DNA of 64,000 nucleotides from an uncultured Hyphomicrobium sp. (GCA_934555825.1 CAKTFJ010000003.1:62001-126000); one strand, 5' to 3'. Positions 8,265-17,143 are shown, counted from the stretch's first letter. The notes: a model not told the origin generated them from the sequence alone. Translations and numbers: made by a program.

Positions 8265-10757
8265 TTAGTTGTCGAACTTCCAGGTAAAGCCTGCCCAGAG
8301 CGTGCGACCCACACCGGGCTTCGCACCATCTGACGTATCGGCGATGTAGAACTCGTCGGTGAGATTCTGGCCCGAGACGAACAGTGTCACACCGGTATTC
8401 GGAACCTGATAGTCAGCACGGGCAGAGAGAAGCCACTGGCCATCCACCTTTGTCACGACGCCACCGCCGGCCGGGGCGCAGGGCACCGGGTGACCAAAGT
8501 CGCTGTCGACGCAAGTCCAAGCATGGGTGTTGCGCGCATCGGTGAAGAACTCACCGATGTAGGTGCCGGTGATGCTTGCGCTCCACAGGCCCTTTTCCTC
8601 CACGCCGAGCGTCAGGTTGGCGAAGTGACGCGGCACTTCCGGAACTTTGTTGCCGCTGACGTCAACCGTGTTGAGCGTGGCGCCGTTTCCAACTGTGTCC
8701 GTACCTCTCTTGATCTCGTTGTCGGCGTACGTGAAGGTTGCCTCGCCGAAGACGTTGAAGGAACCGCCCGTGTACGGCTGGCTGTCGAGGCGCGTGTAGA
8801 TTTCGAAGCCGTTGATCTCCACCTCGTCAACGATGCCGTAAACCGAGTTGTTGAAGACGGGATCGCTCACCGGCGCCTTGACTTGGTAATTGTCGATCTT
8901 GCTGTGGAAGTAGGCGAAGTCGAGCGTCAAACCGCGAACGGCCGTGCTCCGGAAGCCGATTTCGAAGTTGTCGCCTTTTTCGTCGGGCAGCGGGAAAGAA
9001 TTCGGAGCCAAGCTGGGGTTACGTACCACCATGGGCGTGATTCCCTGATGGTAGCCGCCGTAAACCGTACTGCGCGGCATCGTCTCCCAAGCAAATCCGA
9101 CCGACGGCAACACGTGATTGTGGTCAGAGTCGACCCGCGTCGGTGGGTTGAGGAACCCACCCGCGTTGAAGATCCGCTCACCCGTGATGTCGTAGTTTTC
9201 GAACCTCACGCCCGGCGTTACGGTCAGGTTGTTCGTAAGGTGAACGGGAACCTGAAGGAACGCCGCGAAGGCATCCGCCTCGAAGACAGAAAGCTGCGTG
9301 TCTTCACGGAGATTGTTGGGGCCTGACGGCAAGCAGTGGCCGGTGAACGAAGAGCCCGGGTATTCACCACGCCGGCCTGACGTGTTGCAGTTCTCGAACT
9401 TCTGTTCCTCGTAGCGGATGCCGGTCTGAACGTCGAACGTCACTCCCGCGAAGAGCGGAATGTTCGTCTTTTCGAAGCGGCTTTCAACGCCCCAGAAAGT
9501 GTAGTCACGATTGCGGCTGCGGATGGCGCCATCGGCGGGAGCGTTGATCGGCCCGAGCCTGCGGGAATGCGGCCGATCGCGCGAGTGGTCGCTGTAGTAA
9601 AGCCGCGTGGTGATCGTCGTTTCCGTGTCGATGTACCAGTTGTGCACGCCTTGGATACGATAAAGGTCTGCGAGATACCGGTTGAGATTGGTCTGGTCGC
9701 CACGTGTATCGCGGGCGAGGCCGAAACCCGTTCCCGGACGGTTCGGTTTCTGGCGACCATAACGATAGAAGTCTTCTTCCGTGCCGGTGAAGTTGCTCTC
9801 GTCGTAGTGGTCGCGCTGGCGGTGGTAGCCACCGGAGATCGTGAGGTCTTGGTTGAAGCCGCGCCAAGCCAAAGCGCCGTAGAAGTCGTTGTAGTGAGAC
9901 TCCTCGTTGCTCCAGGCGCCGCCGGCGTCACCACCGGTGTACGACGCGACGACGCCGACATTCCCAAAGTTCTGGCGGGTGTGGACATGACGATAGTTGT
10001 TCACGTCGTAATCGGCGCCCTTGGTATGCCCAATCGCGGCCGTAATCACGGTTTCATTCGCGCCGAACGGATTGAGATTACGGAAGTTGACGACGCCATG
10101 GTTCGTGAGGGGGCCGTATGCAACGATCGGTCCCCGCATCACTTCGATGCTCTCGACGCGATGCACCGGCGGCGTGTAGTGGGTCGACGGATCGAGGTAG
10201 GTCGCAAAGTTGATCGGGAACCCGTCCTCCATCACGAGGACCTTGCGTGCCCGGCGGTTGGGCGAGCCGCGAACGCCGATGTTGATATGCCGACCCATGC
10301 CGTCGTCCTGGACGAACGTGACGCCGGGTACACGGGAGAGCAGCTCGGCGTTGTCCTTCGGACGGATCTCGCTGATCTGCTCGCTCGTGACATGGGTCGC
10401 GGAGCCGGCGAAGTTCTGTGTATCTTCCGGCAGGATACCGCGCGAGGGATCGACCGGGCTGATCGAGCTTTGATTGTCAACGACACGACCATCGGATCCC
10501 CGCTCGCCCGGACGGGCGGCCGGGGGTGCTGCGTCGACGTAATCATAAGCAGGCGGCGGCTGCGGCGCGGGGCTGGCGGCCTTGGGCGCCGGCGCGGCCT
10601 TCTTTTTGGCGGCGGCTGGTGCCTTCTTCTGAATGACCTCGACTTCGGGCAGCGCGCCATCGGCGGGTTGAGCAGCCTCCTGCGCAAATACAGGTGAGGT
10701 CATGAGACCCACCGCTCCGGCCATCACCGTGAGCATAAGTTGACGACGTACCAACAT
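8265..10757 (-). CDS. TonB-dependent outer-membrane receptor, FecA-like (copy 1)
   Basis: The protein has 830 aa. A signal peptide (residues 1-25, ending PVFA) is followed by a possible TonB box (EVEVIQKK). A Pro/Ala/Lys-rich linker of about 35 residues comes next, then the plug domain with INIGVRGSP, KVLVMEDG and RVESIEVMRGP. The remaining roughly 550 residues form the 22-strand barrel, ending LWAGFTWKFDN. The plug resembles the FecA/siderophore group, so ferric citrate or a siderophore is the likely substrate, but ligand residues cannot be read from sequence. It is a tandem paralog of the next receptor. A shared motif lies 115 bp upstream of its start. Confidence 0.88.
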   Translation of the reverse strand: MLVRRQLMLTVMAGAVGLMTSPVFAQEAAQPADGALPEVEVIQKKAPAAAKKKAAPAPKAASPAPQPPPAYDYVDAAPPAARPGERGSDGRVVDNQSSISPVDPSRGILPEDTQNFAGSATHVTSEQISEIRPKDNAELLSRVPGVTFVQDDGMGRHINIGVRGSPNRRARKVLVMEDGFPINFATYLDPSTHYTPPVHRVESIEVMRGPIVAYGPLTNHGVVNFRNLNPFGANETVITAAIGHTKGADYDVNNYRHVHTRQNFGNVGVVASYTGGDAGGAWSNEESHYNDFYGALAWRGFNQDLTISGGYHRQRDHYDESNFTGTEEDFYRYGRQKPNRPGTGFGLARDTRGDQTNLNRYLADLYRIQGVHNWYIDTETTITTRLYYSDHSRDRPHSRRLGPINAPADGAIRSRNRDYTFWGVESRFEKTNIPLFAGVTFDVQTGIRYEEQKFENCNTSGRRGEYPGSSFTGHCLPSGPNNLREDTQLSVFEADAFAAFLQVPVHLTNNLTVTPGVRFENYDITGERIFNAGGFLNPPTRVDSDHNHVLPSVGFAWETMPRSTVYGGYHQGITPMVVRNPSLAPNSFPLPDEKGDNFEIGFRSTAVRGLTLDFAYFHSKIDNYQVKAPVSDPVFNNSVYGIVDEVEINGFEIYTRLDSQPYTGGSFNVFGEATFTYADNEIKRGTDTVGNGATLNTVDVSGNKVPEVPRHFANLTLGVEEKGLWSASITGTYIGEFFTDARNTHAWTCVDSDFGHPVPCAPAGGGVVTKVDGQWLLSARADYQVPNTGVTLFVSGQNLTDEFYIADTSDGAKPGVGRTLWAGFTWKFDN

Positions 10758-10872
10758 CCGAACCCTCCCCGTAAACGTTGCCGGACCGACCCGGCAACGC
10801 GTCCCCTTCCTCAGTTTCCCGCTGTCCCTTCCACGCCTCGCCGGTCGAAACCTGCGCCCCCGTGATTGGAAC

Positions 10873-10889
10873 AGTTTCGTTATAAAGTT
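10873..10889 (-). promoter_or_regulatory. Conserved upstream element of TonB receptor copy 1
   Basis: On the minus strand this reads AACTTTATAACGAAACT. It matches the element upstream of copy 2 (13883-13899) at 15 of 17 positions and lies a similar distance from the start codon (115 versus 129 bp). It contains a TATAAC that could be a -10 box. Promoter or operator is an inference from conservation between paralogs. Confidence 0.5.
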
Positions 10890-11212
10890 GCCGCATGTTC
10901 ATGGGGTGGGGGTGGCCCAGCAACTGAGGAAGCGTACGGGCGGATGCATCTCCCAGCGGGATTACCGATGGGAAACTACGTAAAAATCAGCGATTTCAGG
11001 ATGTTGGCCCGATTATTCAGGATATAATGGCAATGACGTTGCCGAGTGACGCCCGGGAAAATTTGCGCATGCCGTTCGGGTGGTTCGCATGCACCGAGAC
11101 GACTCGCCGGGTTAAAAACGTAAAATGGTAGTTCGTGAGCCGCCCAGTCCGCGAACCTTCGAGCCAAAGCGAGATAAGGGACTCTAGGGTTCGCGTCCTT
11201 GGGAGAAGAGTA

Positions 11213-11240
11213 TTGGGCGGCCCCTGGGGGAGCCGCCCAA
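11213..11240 (-). terminator. Hairpin after TonB receptor copy 2
   Basis: TTGGGCGGC and GCCGCCCAA form a 9-bp stem with a 10-base loop, starting 12 bp after the stop of copy 2. The minus-strand tail (TACTCTTCTCCC) is only weakly T-rich, so termination may be partial. Confidence 0.5.
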
Positions 11241-11251
11241 AATTGTATCGT

Positions 11252-13753
11252 TTAGTCGTGATCGAACTTCCACGTGAAGCCGGCCCAGAGGGTGCGACCG
11301 ACGCCCGGCTTCGCACCGCCCGACATGTCGGCGACGTAGAACTCGTTCGTGAGGTTCTGTCCCGAGACGAAGAGCGTCAGGTTGGTGTTCGGCACGAGGT
11401 AGTTGGCGCGCGCAGAAAGTAGCCACTGAGCATCGATCTTGCCGACGACGGTTTCGACGTCCCCACCTGCGCCAGCGCAAGGATCGATCAGGCCCGCATC
11501 TTCATCGTAGCAAGTCCATGCACGAGTATTAACGGTGTCAGTGAAGAAATCACCCCGGTATGTACCCGTGACGCTGATGTCGAAGCCCGATTGATGTGCG
11601 AAGCCCAGCGTGAGGTTTGCAAACTGACGCGGCACTTCAGGAACTTGATTGCCGACTTCGGCCGCGAAGACACTCTTGGTGATTTCAGAGTCGCTGTACG
11701 TGTAAGCAGCCTCCGCGAAGAAGTTCCACGGACCGCCCGTGAAGGGCTGGCTGTCAAGGCGACCGTAGATTTCGAAGCCGTTGATTTCAACTTCCTCGAC
11801 TGTGCCGTAACGTGAGTTGCCGAGCGCGTCCACGCCGGCTTCCTTCACCTGATAGTTGTCGATGTTGTTGTGGAAGTAGGCGAGATCGAGCGTGACGCCG
11901 CGGATCGCGGTAGAGCGCACGCCGATCTCGTAATTGTCGCCCTTTTCTTCCGGCAACGGATAGGTGTTCGCGCTCGGCCCGCGTGCCACCTGCGGTGTGA
12001 CGCCCTGATGGAACCCGCCGTAGATCGTCGTGCGCGGAGCTGCTTCCCACGCAAACGCGATCATAGGCAGGACATAGTCGTGATTGGACTGCACTGTAAA
12101 CGGGGTGGCGGGATCTTGGATGTAGGTGTTCACTCCGGGAGCAATGCGCACAGCCGCAAATTCGACTGTCCGGTCAATGTCGTAGTTTTCGAACCGAAGC
12201 CCCGGCGTAATCGTCAGATTGCGATTGACGTGAATCGCTGTCTGGATGAAGGCCGAGAACGCATCGGCTTCGAACTTATTAAGCTGCCCAGATTCGCGGT
12301 AAATGTTAGGTCTACCGCCGCCGCGATCTTCCAACGCACGGCAGTTGCCGTCGTCGCCTGCTTTAAGGATTTGACGCGGCTCGTTAGCGTTGAAGCCCAG
12401 CCCGACGCTGTTGCAGTTGCGGAACTGGTGGTGCTCGTAGCGAATGCCCGCCTGAATATCCTGTGTCATGCCCGCGAATAGCGGCACGTTGGCGAACTCG
12501 ATCCGGCTTTCTGCGCCAAACACTTCATACGTCCGCTCGCGGCCGCGCATGTACGAATCTCGACGTGCTTGGAACCGGTCACGTTCGTTCTCGCTATAGT
12601 ATGCACGCGTCGTGAGTGTGGTGTCTGAATTGATGTACCAGTTGTGGGCAGCCTGAATACGGAACAGGTCTGCGTTATACGTATTAAGGTCCGTCTGCCG
12701 GTTGACTTCGTGATCGCTATCGAAGAACTGGCTGTTGGACTTTCTACGGCCATTGGCGAAGAAATCAGCCTCCGTGTAGCGGAAGTTCGTCTCGTCGTAA
12801 TTATCGCGCTGGCGGAAGTAGCCACCCGAGATCGTGAGATCCTGGTTGCTGCCACGGAAACCAATCGCGCCGTAGAAGTCGTTGTAGCGCTGGGTCTCGT
12901 TATCCCACGCGCCGCCGGCGTCTTCACCCGAGTATGAAACCACGACGCCGACCGGCCCGAGGTTCTGGCGGGTGTGGACGTGACGGTAGTTGTTGGTGCT
13001 GTCCTTTACGCCGTCCGTGTGGCCGATTGCGGCGCTGATGACCGTTTCGTTCGCACCGAATGGGTTGAGATTGCGGAAGTTGATGACGCCGTGGTTGTTG
13101 AGCGGTCCGTAGGCGACGATGGGGCCGCGGAACACTTCCACGCTCTCCACGCGGTGAACCGGTGGCGTGTAATGCGTCGACGGATCGAGATACGTCGAGA
13201 AGTTGATCGGAACTCCGTCCTCCATGATGAGGACCTTGCGCGAGCGGCGGGTCGGAGAACCGCGGACGCCGATGTTTGCATGGCGCGAGGCGCCGTCGTC
13301 AGCGATGACCATGACGCCAGGCACGCGCGTGAGCAGCTCATGGGTGTCCTTAGGACGCTGCTCCGAAATCTCCTCGCTCGTGACGCGTGTCGCAGCGCCG
13401 GGGAAGTCCTGCAGATCGGTCGGCAGGATACCTGTCGCAGGATTGTTCGGGCTCAGGCTGTTCGAATTGCTGACCACGCGGCCGTCCGCGCCGCGCTGGC
13501 CGGGGCCGGCAATGGCGGGCTCGGCGTCGACGTAGTCATAAGCCGGCGGAGGCTGCGGCGCGGGAGAGGCCTGCTTCGGAGCAGCGGGCGCCTTCTTCTT
13601 GGCGGCCGGTGCCGGGGCCTTCTTTTGGATGACCTCGACTTCGGGCAGTGCGCCCTCAGCCGGCTGTGCAGCCTCCTGAGCGAACACCGGCGAAGTCATT
13701 AAGCTCGCTGCGCCGGCCATCACCGTGAGCTTTAGATATCTGCGTTCCAACAT
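11252..13753 (-). CDS. TonB-dependent outer-membrane receptor, FecA-like (copy 2)
   Basis: The protein has 833 aa with the same plan as copy 1: a signal peptide ending PVFA, EVEVIQKK as possible TonB box and a Pro/Ala/Lys-rich linker. The plug has ANIGVRGSP, KVLIMEDG and RVESVEVFRGP, and the barrel ends LWAGFTWKFDHD. The N-terminus, plug and final strands are nearly identical to copy 1. The extracellular loop regions, such as those around residues 330-480, diverge strongly. That pattern suggests duplication followed by change of ligand. Both C-termini run two or three residues beyond the Phe, whereas this family usually ends in an aromatic residue. Ferric siderophore or citrate uptake is likely; the substrate is unknown. 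Confidence 0.88.
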   Translation of the reverse strand: MLERRYLKLTVMAGAASLMTSPVFAQEAAQPAEGALPEVEVIQKKAPAPAAKKKAPAAPKQASPAPQPPPAYDYVDAEPAIAGPGQRGADGRVVSNSNSLSPNNPATGILPTDLQDFPGAATRVTSEEISEQRPKDTHELLTRVPGVMVIADDGASRHANIGVRGSPTRRSRKVLIMEDGVPINFSTYLDPSTHYTPPVHRVESVEVFRGPIVAYGPLNNHGVINFRNLNPFGANETVISAAIGHTDGVKDSTNNYRHVHTRQNLGPVGVVVSYSGEDAGGAWDNETQRYNDFYGAIGFRGSNQDLTISGGYFRQRDNYDETNFRYTEADFFANGRRKSNSQFFDSDHEVNRQTDLNTYNADLFRIQAAHNWYINSDTTLTTRAYYSENERDRFQARRDSYMRGRERTYEVFGAESRIEFANVPLFAGMTQDIQAGIRYEHHQFRNCNSVGLGFNANEPRQILKAGDDGNCRALEDRGGGRPNIYRESGQLNKFEADAFSAFIQTAIHVNRNLTITPGLRFENYDIDRTVEFAAVRIAPGVNTYIQDPATPFTVQSNHDYVLPMIAFAWEAAPRTTIYGGFHQGVTPQVARGPSANTYPLPEEKGDNYEIGVRSTAIRGVTLDLAYFHNNIDNYQVKEAGVDALGNSRYGTVEEVEINGFEIYGRLDSQPFTGGPWNFFAEAAYTYSDSEITKSVFAAEVGNQVPEVPRQFANLTLGFAHQSGFDISVTGTYRGDFFTDTVNTRAWTCYDEDAGLIDPCAGAGGDVETVVGKIDAQWLLSARANYLVPNTNLTLFVSGQNLTNEFYVADMSGGAKPGVGRTLWAGFTWKFDHD

Positions 13754-13882
13754 TCAAACCCCTCCCCGTACGCCCCTGCCAGAATCCCCCGGTCAGGTAA
13801 GTCGATTATCCCCAAGCAGACGTCCGCAAATTCCCGCGCATTCTGCCAATGATTCCAGTGTCTTTCCCGGCACTGAAAGGTT

Positions 13883-13899
13883 AGTTTTGCTATAAAGTT
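13883..13899 (-). promoter_or_regulatory. Conserved upstream element of TonB receptor copy 2
   Basis: The minus-strand sequence AACTTTATAGCAAAACT matches the copy 1 element with two differences and lies 129 bp upstream of the start. The flanking sequence is not conserved to the same degree. This points to a kept promoter or regulator site, possibly iron-responsive, although no Fur or Irr box can be matched with confidence. Confidence 0.5.
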
Positions 13900-14024
13900 T
13901 CAATATTTTCTCGGGGCCATGGTTTAGTTTGCCGAACAATGCGGCAACTGGGGACGCACACCGGCGGTGACATCAGTCGGGAAAAACTCCTCCGGATAAC
14001 TACGATAAATCATGTAAAATCAGG

Positions 14025-14047
14025 AAAAAATCCCGATTTAGTCGGGA
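14025..14047 (-). terminator. Minus-strand terminator-like hairpin
   Basis: On the minus strand TCCCGA, a 5-base loop and TCGGGA are followed directly by TTTTTT. It lies about 270 bp upstream of TonB receptor copy 2. It could block transcription coming from the right or act as an attenuator if the receptor transcript starts further upstream. Confidence 0.5.
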
Positions 14048-14501
14048 CAATTCCGCAACAATGCCGGGATCCGGTACGGCGATCTGATCTCGATCAGGCC
14101 TGGGCTGACACGCATATGAGGGCGGTGAGACGGTTGAGGTCGTAGTCATCGGACGAGCCCGCTCTGTGCCGTCAGATTCGGTGTCTCGATGGACGCGACT
14201 GGGCCGAGGCAGCCGAAGGACACCAGCACGATCAGGTCGCCCTTCCCGGCACAGAGCGTGCGGTCGAGGCGCTTCGTGGCGCCCGCACGCCCAGAAATCG
14301 TGCCAGAAATCGTGGTTGCACATGTGTGGCGATGGGCGCGCTACGGGAGTCCCCGCTTCTGGACACGATCCGCAGCGACTTTTATTCATGAAAGCAGGGC
14401 TGATAGTGTTGCACTCGCCGATGACGGGCGCGGCGATCGCGGCCCACACCCCTGGCAAAGACGACGGCGCCTGTGGGGTCTGATCGAGCACCCAACCGGA
14501 G

Positions 14502-16142
14502 ATGGCGATGTACAACTGGACGCAGGAGGCGGTCGCAAGAAACTTGCCCGTCGCTGCTCTGTTTTCACGCGCTCCGATTGTCATCGGGCTCGCGTTCGTT
14601 GCGAGCTATGTCCTGGTCGACTGGCTGGGCGACCTCAGTCATGTGGCGGCCATCGGCGTTACGCCCTGGAACCCTGCGACGGGCCTGAGCTTCGCCCTCG
14701 TGCTTCTACTCGGTCGCGAATACATCCCTTGGCTTTTCATAGCGCCGTTCGTTTCCGGCATGGTGGTGCCGTCCGAGCCTTTGCCGCTGGACGTCAACCT
14801 GTTGGGGGCAACTCTGATGGGGTTCGGATACGGCGGCGCAACGGCCTTGCTGACGCTGCCTAGGCTTAGATTCGACCGTACCCTCAGTACACGCCGCTCG
14901 CTGATGCTGCTGATTCCCGTAGCCGCAGTGAGCACCGCGCTCGTCGCGGTGGCGTATGTGGCGTTGTTGGCCGCCTCCGGATTGATTGCTGCGGAGGATG
15001 TCGTACCGACGGGCCTGCAGTGGTGGATCGGAAATATGATCGGCGTCACCGTCGTGACGCCGTTCCTTCTGATCCTCTTTACGCGTCGCAAGCTGCTGGT
15101 GCCGTCGATTGAGCTCGCGGTTCTTGTCCTGGCGCTGGCGGCAACGGTCGCTGCAGTGTTTGGCCTGTCCGACACATTCCGTTTCAAGCAATTCTACTTG
15201 TTCTTCTTGCCCGTCATGTGGACGGCCGTGCGCTTCGGGCTCGAAGGCGTGACCGCTGGCCTCGTCCTCACCCAGATCGGCCTGATGTCGGCGATGCAGT
15301 ATTCGGGGGTAGAGACGAGCGACATAACATCGTATCAAGCTCTCATGATCGTACTCGCCCTCACAGGACTGACGATCGGCGCGGTGGTGAACGAGCAACT
15401 CCGCACTCAGGCGCAGTTGCGTCAGAACCAGGAGGCGCTAGAGCGCGCGGCGCGCCTCGACACGATGGGCGCGTTCGCAGCCGTGCTCGCGCACGAGATC
15501 AACCAACCCTTGACCGCGATCGCCAACTACACGCGCCTCGTCAAGATGGCTGTGAACAAGGAGCCGACGGACAATGTGACGGCGCGCGAGGCAGCCGAGC
15601 ATGCCGTTGCCCAGGTCGATCGCGCCGCGGAAGTCGTACGACGTCTTAGGGACTTCATCCGCATGGGCACCAACGAGATGGTGCCTCAATCCTGCGTCGA
15701 GCTGGTCCGCGAAGCCATATCGCACTGCCGCTTCGATTCCGCTACCTCCAACGTGGAGGTAGAAACCCGAATTGCGCGCAATCTTCCGCCCATCGTGTGC
15801 GATGGGCTGCAAATTCAACAGGTGCTGATCAATCTGATCCGCAACGCTGCCGAATCCATCACCGCCGGAGGTCGCCCCGACGGGCGTATCGTTGTGTCTG
15901 CGAACCTCGTCGAGTCCGGACGAGTGATTGTGAAGGTGGAGGACAACGGCCCAGGTTTCGACCCGGATATTCTAGCGCGCGCCGTCGCGCCGTTCGCGAC
16001 GACCAAGAGCGAGGGGCTGGGCCTCGGCCTCGCGCTGGCCCATTCGACCGCCGAGTCACACGGCGGACAGCTATCCGTCGAGAACACCGGCAGCGGCGCC
16101 GCGGTATCGTTTACCCTTCCAACCACGGTGACCGGTACCTAA
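14502..16142 (+). CDS. MASE1-domain sensor histidine kinase
   Basis: The protein has 546 aa. The N-terminal 300 residues contain about eight hydrophobic helices with the MASE1 signature region GVTPWNPATGLSFALVLLLG near residues 51-70. A short coiled linker leads to the HisKA domain with AHEINQPLTAIANYT (phospho-acceptor His about 331) and an HATPase domain with ILINLIRNAAES and GLGLGLALA. The H-box is of the FixL/NodV type. The signal sensed by MASE1 domains is unknown. No PAS or haem domain is present. ATG 14508 is an alternative start with a better spaced GGAG. The gene lies 37 bp upstream of a FixJ-type regulator, its evident partner. Confidence 0.88.
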   Translation: MAMYNWTQEAVARNLPVAALFSRAPIVIGLAFVASYVLVDWLGDLSHVAAIGVTPWNPATGLSFALVLLLGREYIPWLFIAPFVSGMVVPSEPLPLDVNLLGATLMGFGYGGATALLTLPRLRFDRTLSTRRSLMLLIPVAAVSTALVAVAYVALLAASGLIAAEDVVPTGLQWWIGNMIGVTVVTPFLLILFTRRKLLVPSIELAVLVLALAATVAAVFGLSDTFRFKQFYLFFLPVMWTAVRFGLEGVTAGLVLTQIGLMSAMQYSGVETSDITSYQALMIVLALTGLTIGAVVNEQLRTQAQLRQNQEALERAARLDTMGAFAAVLAHEINQPLTAIANYTRLVKMAVNKEPTDNVTAREAAEHAVAQVDRAAEVVRRLRDFIRMGTNEMVPQSCVELVREAISHCRFDSATSNVEVETRIARNLPPIVCDGLQIQQVLINLIRNAAESITAGGRPDGRIVVSANLVESGRVIVKVEDNGPGFDPDILARAVAPFATTKSEGLGLGLALAHSTAESHGGQLSVENTGSGAAVSFTLPTTVTGT

Positions 16143-16179
16143 ATAATGGCAGACATCACATAATAGGAATGGAGACGAC

Positions 16180-16791
16180 GTGACCGTAGCTTTGATCGAC
16201 GATGATTCCGCTGTCCTGCATTCGATGCGCCTTTTGATCGAAAGCCGGGATATTCCCGTCGCATGTTACGAATCCGCCGAGGCGTTCCTTGAGGAGTTGC
16301 CCGACAGTAAACCTTCGTGCGTTGTGGCGGACGTGCGGATGCCCGGCATGACAGGGCTCGAGCTTCAACGGGAATTGAAGTACCGCAATCTGGAAGCACC
16401 CCTGATCCTCATCAGCGGGCATGCCGACGTCTCGATGGCGGTGCAGGCATTGAAGAATGGCGCATTCGATTTCTTCGAGAAGCCTTACGACGGCGAGCGT
16501 TTTGCCAACAGTGTGACAGACGCGGTTCAGAAAGCGCGTCGCCAGAGCACGGAGCAGAGCGAACGCACGGACATCGCCGAGCGCCTGAAAGCCCTGTCCC
16601 CGCGCCAGCGCGAAGTGCTGGAGTTCGTTGCTGCAGGCATGTCCAACAAGCAGATCGCAGCCAAGCTCTCCATTAGCCCGCGTACGGTCGAGACATATCG
16701 CGCATGGGTCATGGAGCGCATCGGCGCGCAAAACGTGGCCGATCTCGTGCGGAAGGTGAGCGCCCTGTTGCCGGCGGAGCCGCCGAAATAG
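16180..16791 (+). CDS. FixJ-family two-component response regulator
   Basis: The protein has 203 aa. A receiver domain (about 1-120) has the acidic pocket DDD at 7-9, the phospho-acceptor Asp in VVADVRMPG (D51) and the conserved Lys in FFEKPYD. A LuxR-type HTH (about 135-195) follows, with LSPRQREVLEFVAAGMSNKQIA and SPRTVETYR. The start is GTG at 16180, with GGAG 5 bp upstream. It is certainly the partner of the upstream MASE1 kinase. FixJ-type regulators usually activate redox, nitrogen or C1 genes; no target can be read here. The adjacent TonB receptors or mxa genes are possibilities only. Confidence 0.88.
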   Translation: MTVALIDDDSAVLHSMRLLIESRDIPVACYESAEAFLEELPDSKPSCVVADVRMPGMTGLELQRELKYRNLEAPLILISGHADVSMAVQALKNGAFDFFEKPYDGERFANSVTDAVQKARRQSTEQSERTDIAERLKALSPRQREVLEFVAAGMSNKQIAAKLSISPRTVETYRAWVMERIGAQNVADLVRKVSALLPAEPPK

Positions 16792-16829
16792 CGAGCGCGA
16801 GAAAGAGAATCTTCCGGAGACGATGATCG

Positions 16830-16854
16830 GGAACTTCCGTTTCTGTCGCGTGTT
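16830..16854 (+). promoter_or_regulatory. EcfG-like stress promoter upstream of small membrane protein
   Basis: GGAAC (16830-16834), 16 bp, then TGTT (16851-16854) is close to the alphaproteobacterial general stress consensus GGAAC-N16/17-CGTT. The -10 box lies 58 bp upstream of the 25-aa ORF at 16912, with no other plus-strand gene before the terminator at 17058. Confidence 0.6.
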
Positions 16855-16911
16855 GAACGGACACGCGGGCCATGGGCCCGTTAATCGCGACGACAGGAAA
16901 TCGGATCTCCC

Positions 16912-16989
16912 ATGCGTTATATCCTTCTGTGGGCTCTTGGAGTGCCGGCATCGGTTTTGATTCTGCTTGCGCTGTTCGGCTGGATCTGA
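16912..16989 (+). CDS. 25-residue single-helix membrane protein
   Basis: An ATG at 16912 opens a 25-codon frame ending TGA. It begins MRYILLWALGVPASVLIL and continues to FGWI. It is a single hydrophobic helix with almost no soluble part and resembles the tiny LLWALGVP-type membrane peptides found in many proteobacteria. The frame is bracketed by an EcfG-like promoter and a strong terminator, so it is very likely the product of its own short transcript. The ribosome binding site is weak (AGGAAAT, about 10 bp upstream). The function of this type is unknown. Confidence 0.65.
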   Translation: MRYILLWALGVPASVLILLALFGWI

Positions 16990-17057
16990 ACGAGCGCCAG
17001 AATAAGAAACGAAATAAGAAAAGCGTCTCCTACTCCGCGCTTCACAGCGTCTTCACG

Positions 17058-17087
17058 CCGGCCCCGAGGGCCGGTTTCTTTTTTTTT
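17058..17087 (+). terminator. Strong intrinsic terminator
   Basis: CCGGCCC-CGA-GGGCCGG forms a perfect 7-bp stem, followed by TTTC and a run of nine T. It ends the transcript of the small membrane protein and any read-through from the FixJ-type regulator. Confidence 0.92.
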
Positions 17088-17143
17088 GGCAATATGCAAA
17101 AGCGCTGCGTCAGGCTCGTGCGCGGGGAGGGGACGAAGAAAGT

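Larger units (their letters stand above)
10758..11251. other. Leader and spacer between the two TonB receptor genes
   Basis: This is a 494-bp region without a gene. It contains the roughly 115-bp leader of copy 1, the shared element, an AT-richer block with GTAAAAATCA near 10979-10988, and the copy 2 terminator hairpin. Copy 1 therefore probably has its own promoter rather than relying on read-through from copy 2. Confidence 0.5.
13754..14501. other. Gene-poor region between TonB receptor copy 2 and the MASE1 kinase
   Basis: These 748 bp hold the copy 2 leader, an AT-rich block (about 13990-14050) and a GC-rich block with short open frames on both strands. None of the frames has a ribosome binding site plus family-like sequence. 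A short direct repeat (CCAGAAATCGTG twice, near 14290-14314) is present. A minus-strand frame 14000-14584 runs through but reads like a shadow. Confidence 0.5.

Noticed and set aside
8265..13753. Lanthanide (LutH-type) TonB receptors, suggested by the methylotroph setting
   Set aside because: The plug resembles the FecA group, no lut transport genes are nearby, and the visible mxa cluster is the calcium-dependent type. Substrate left open.
14000..14584. Minus-strand frame of 194 aa between TonB receptor and kinase
   Set aside because: No ribosome binding site and no recognisable domain; it overlaps the start of the MASE1 kinase and a terminator-like hairpin.
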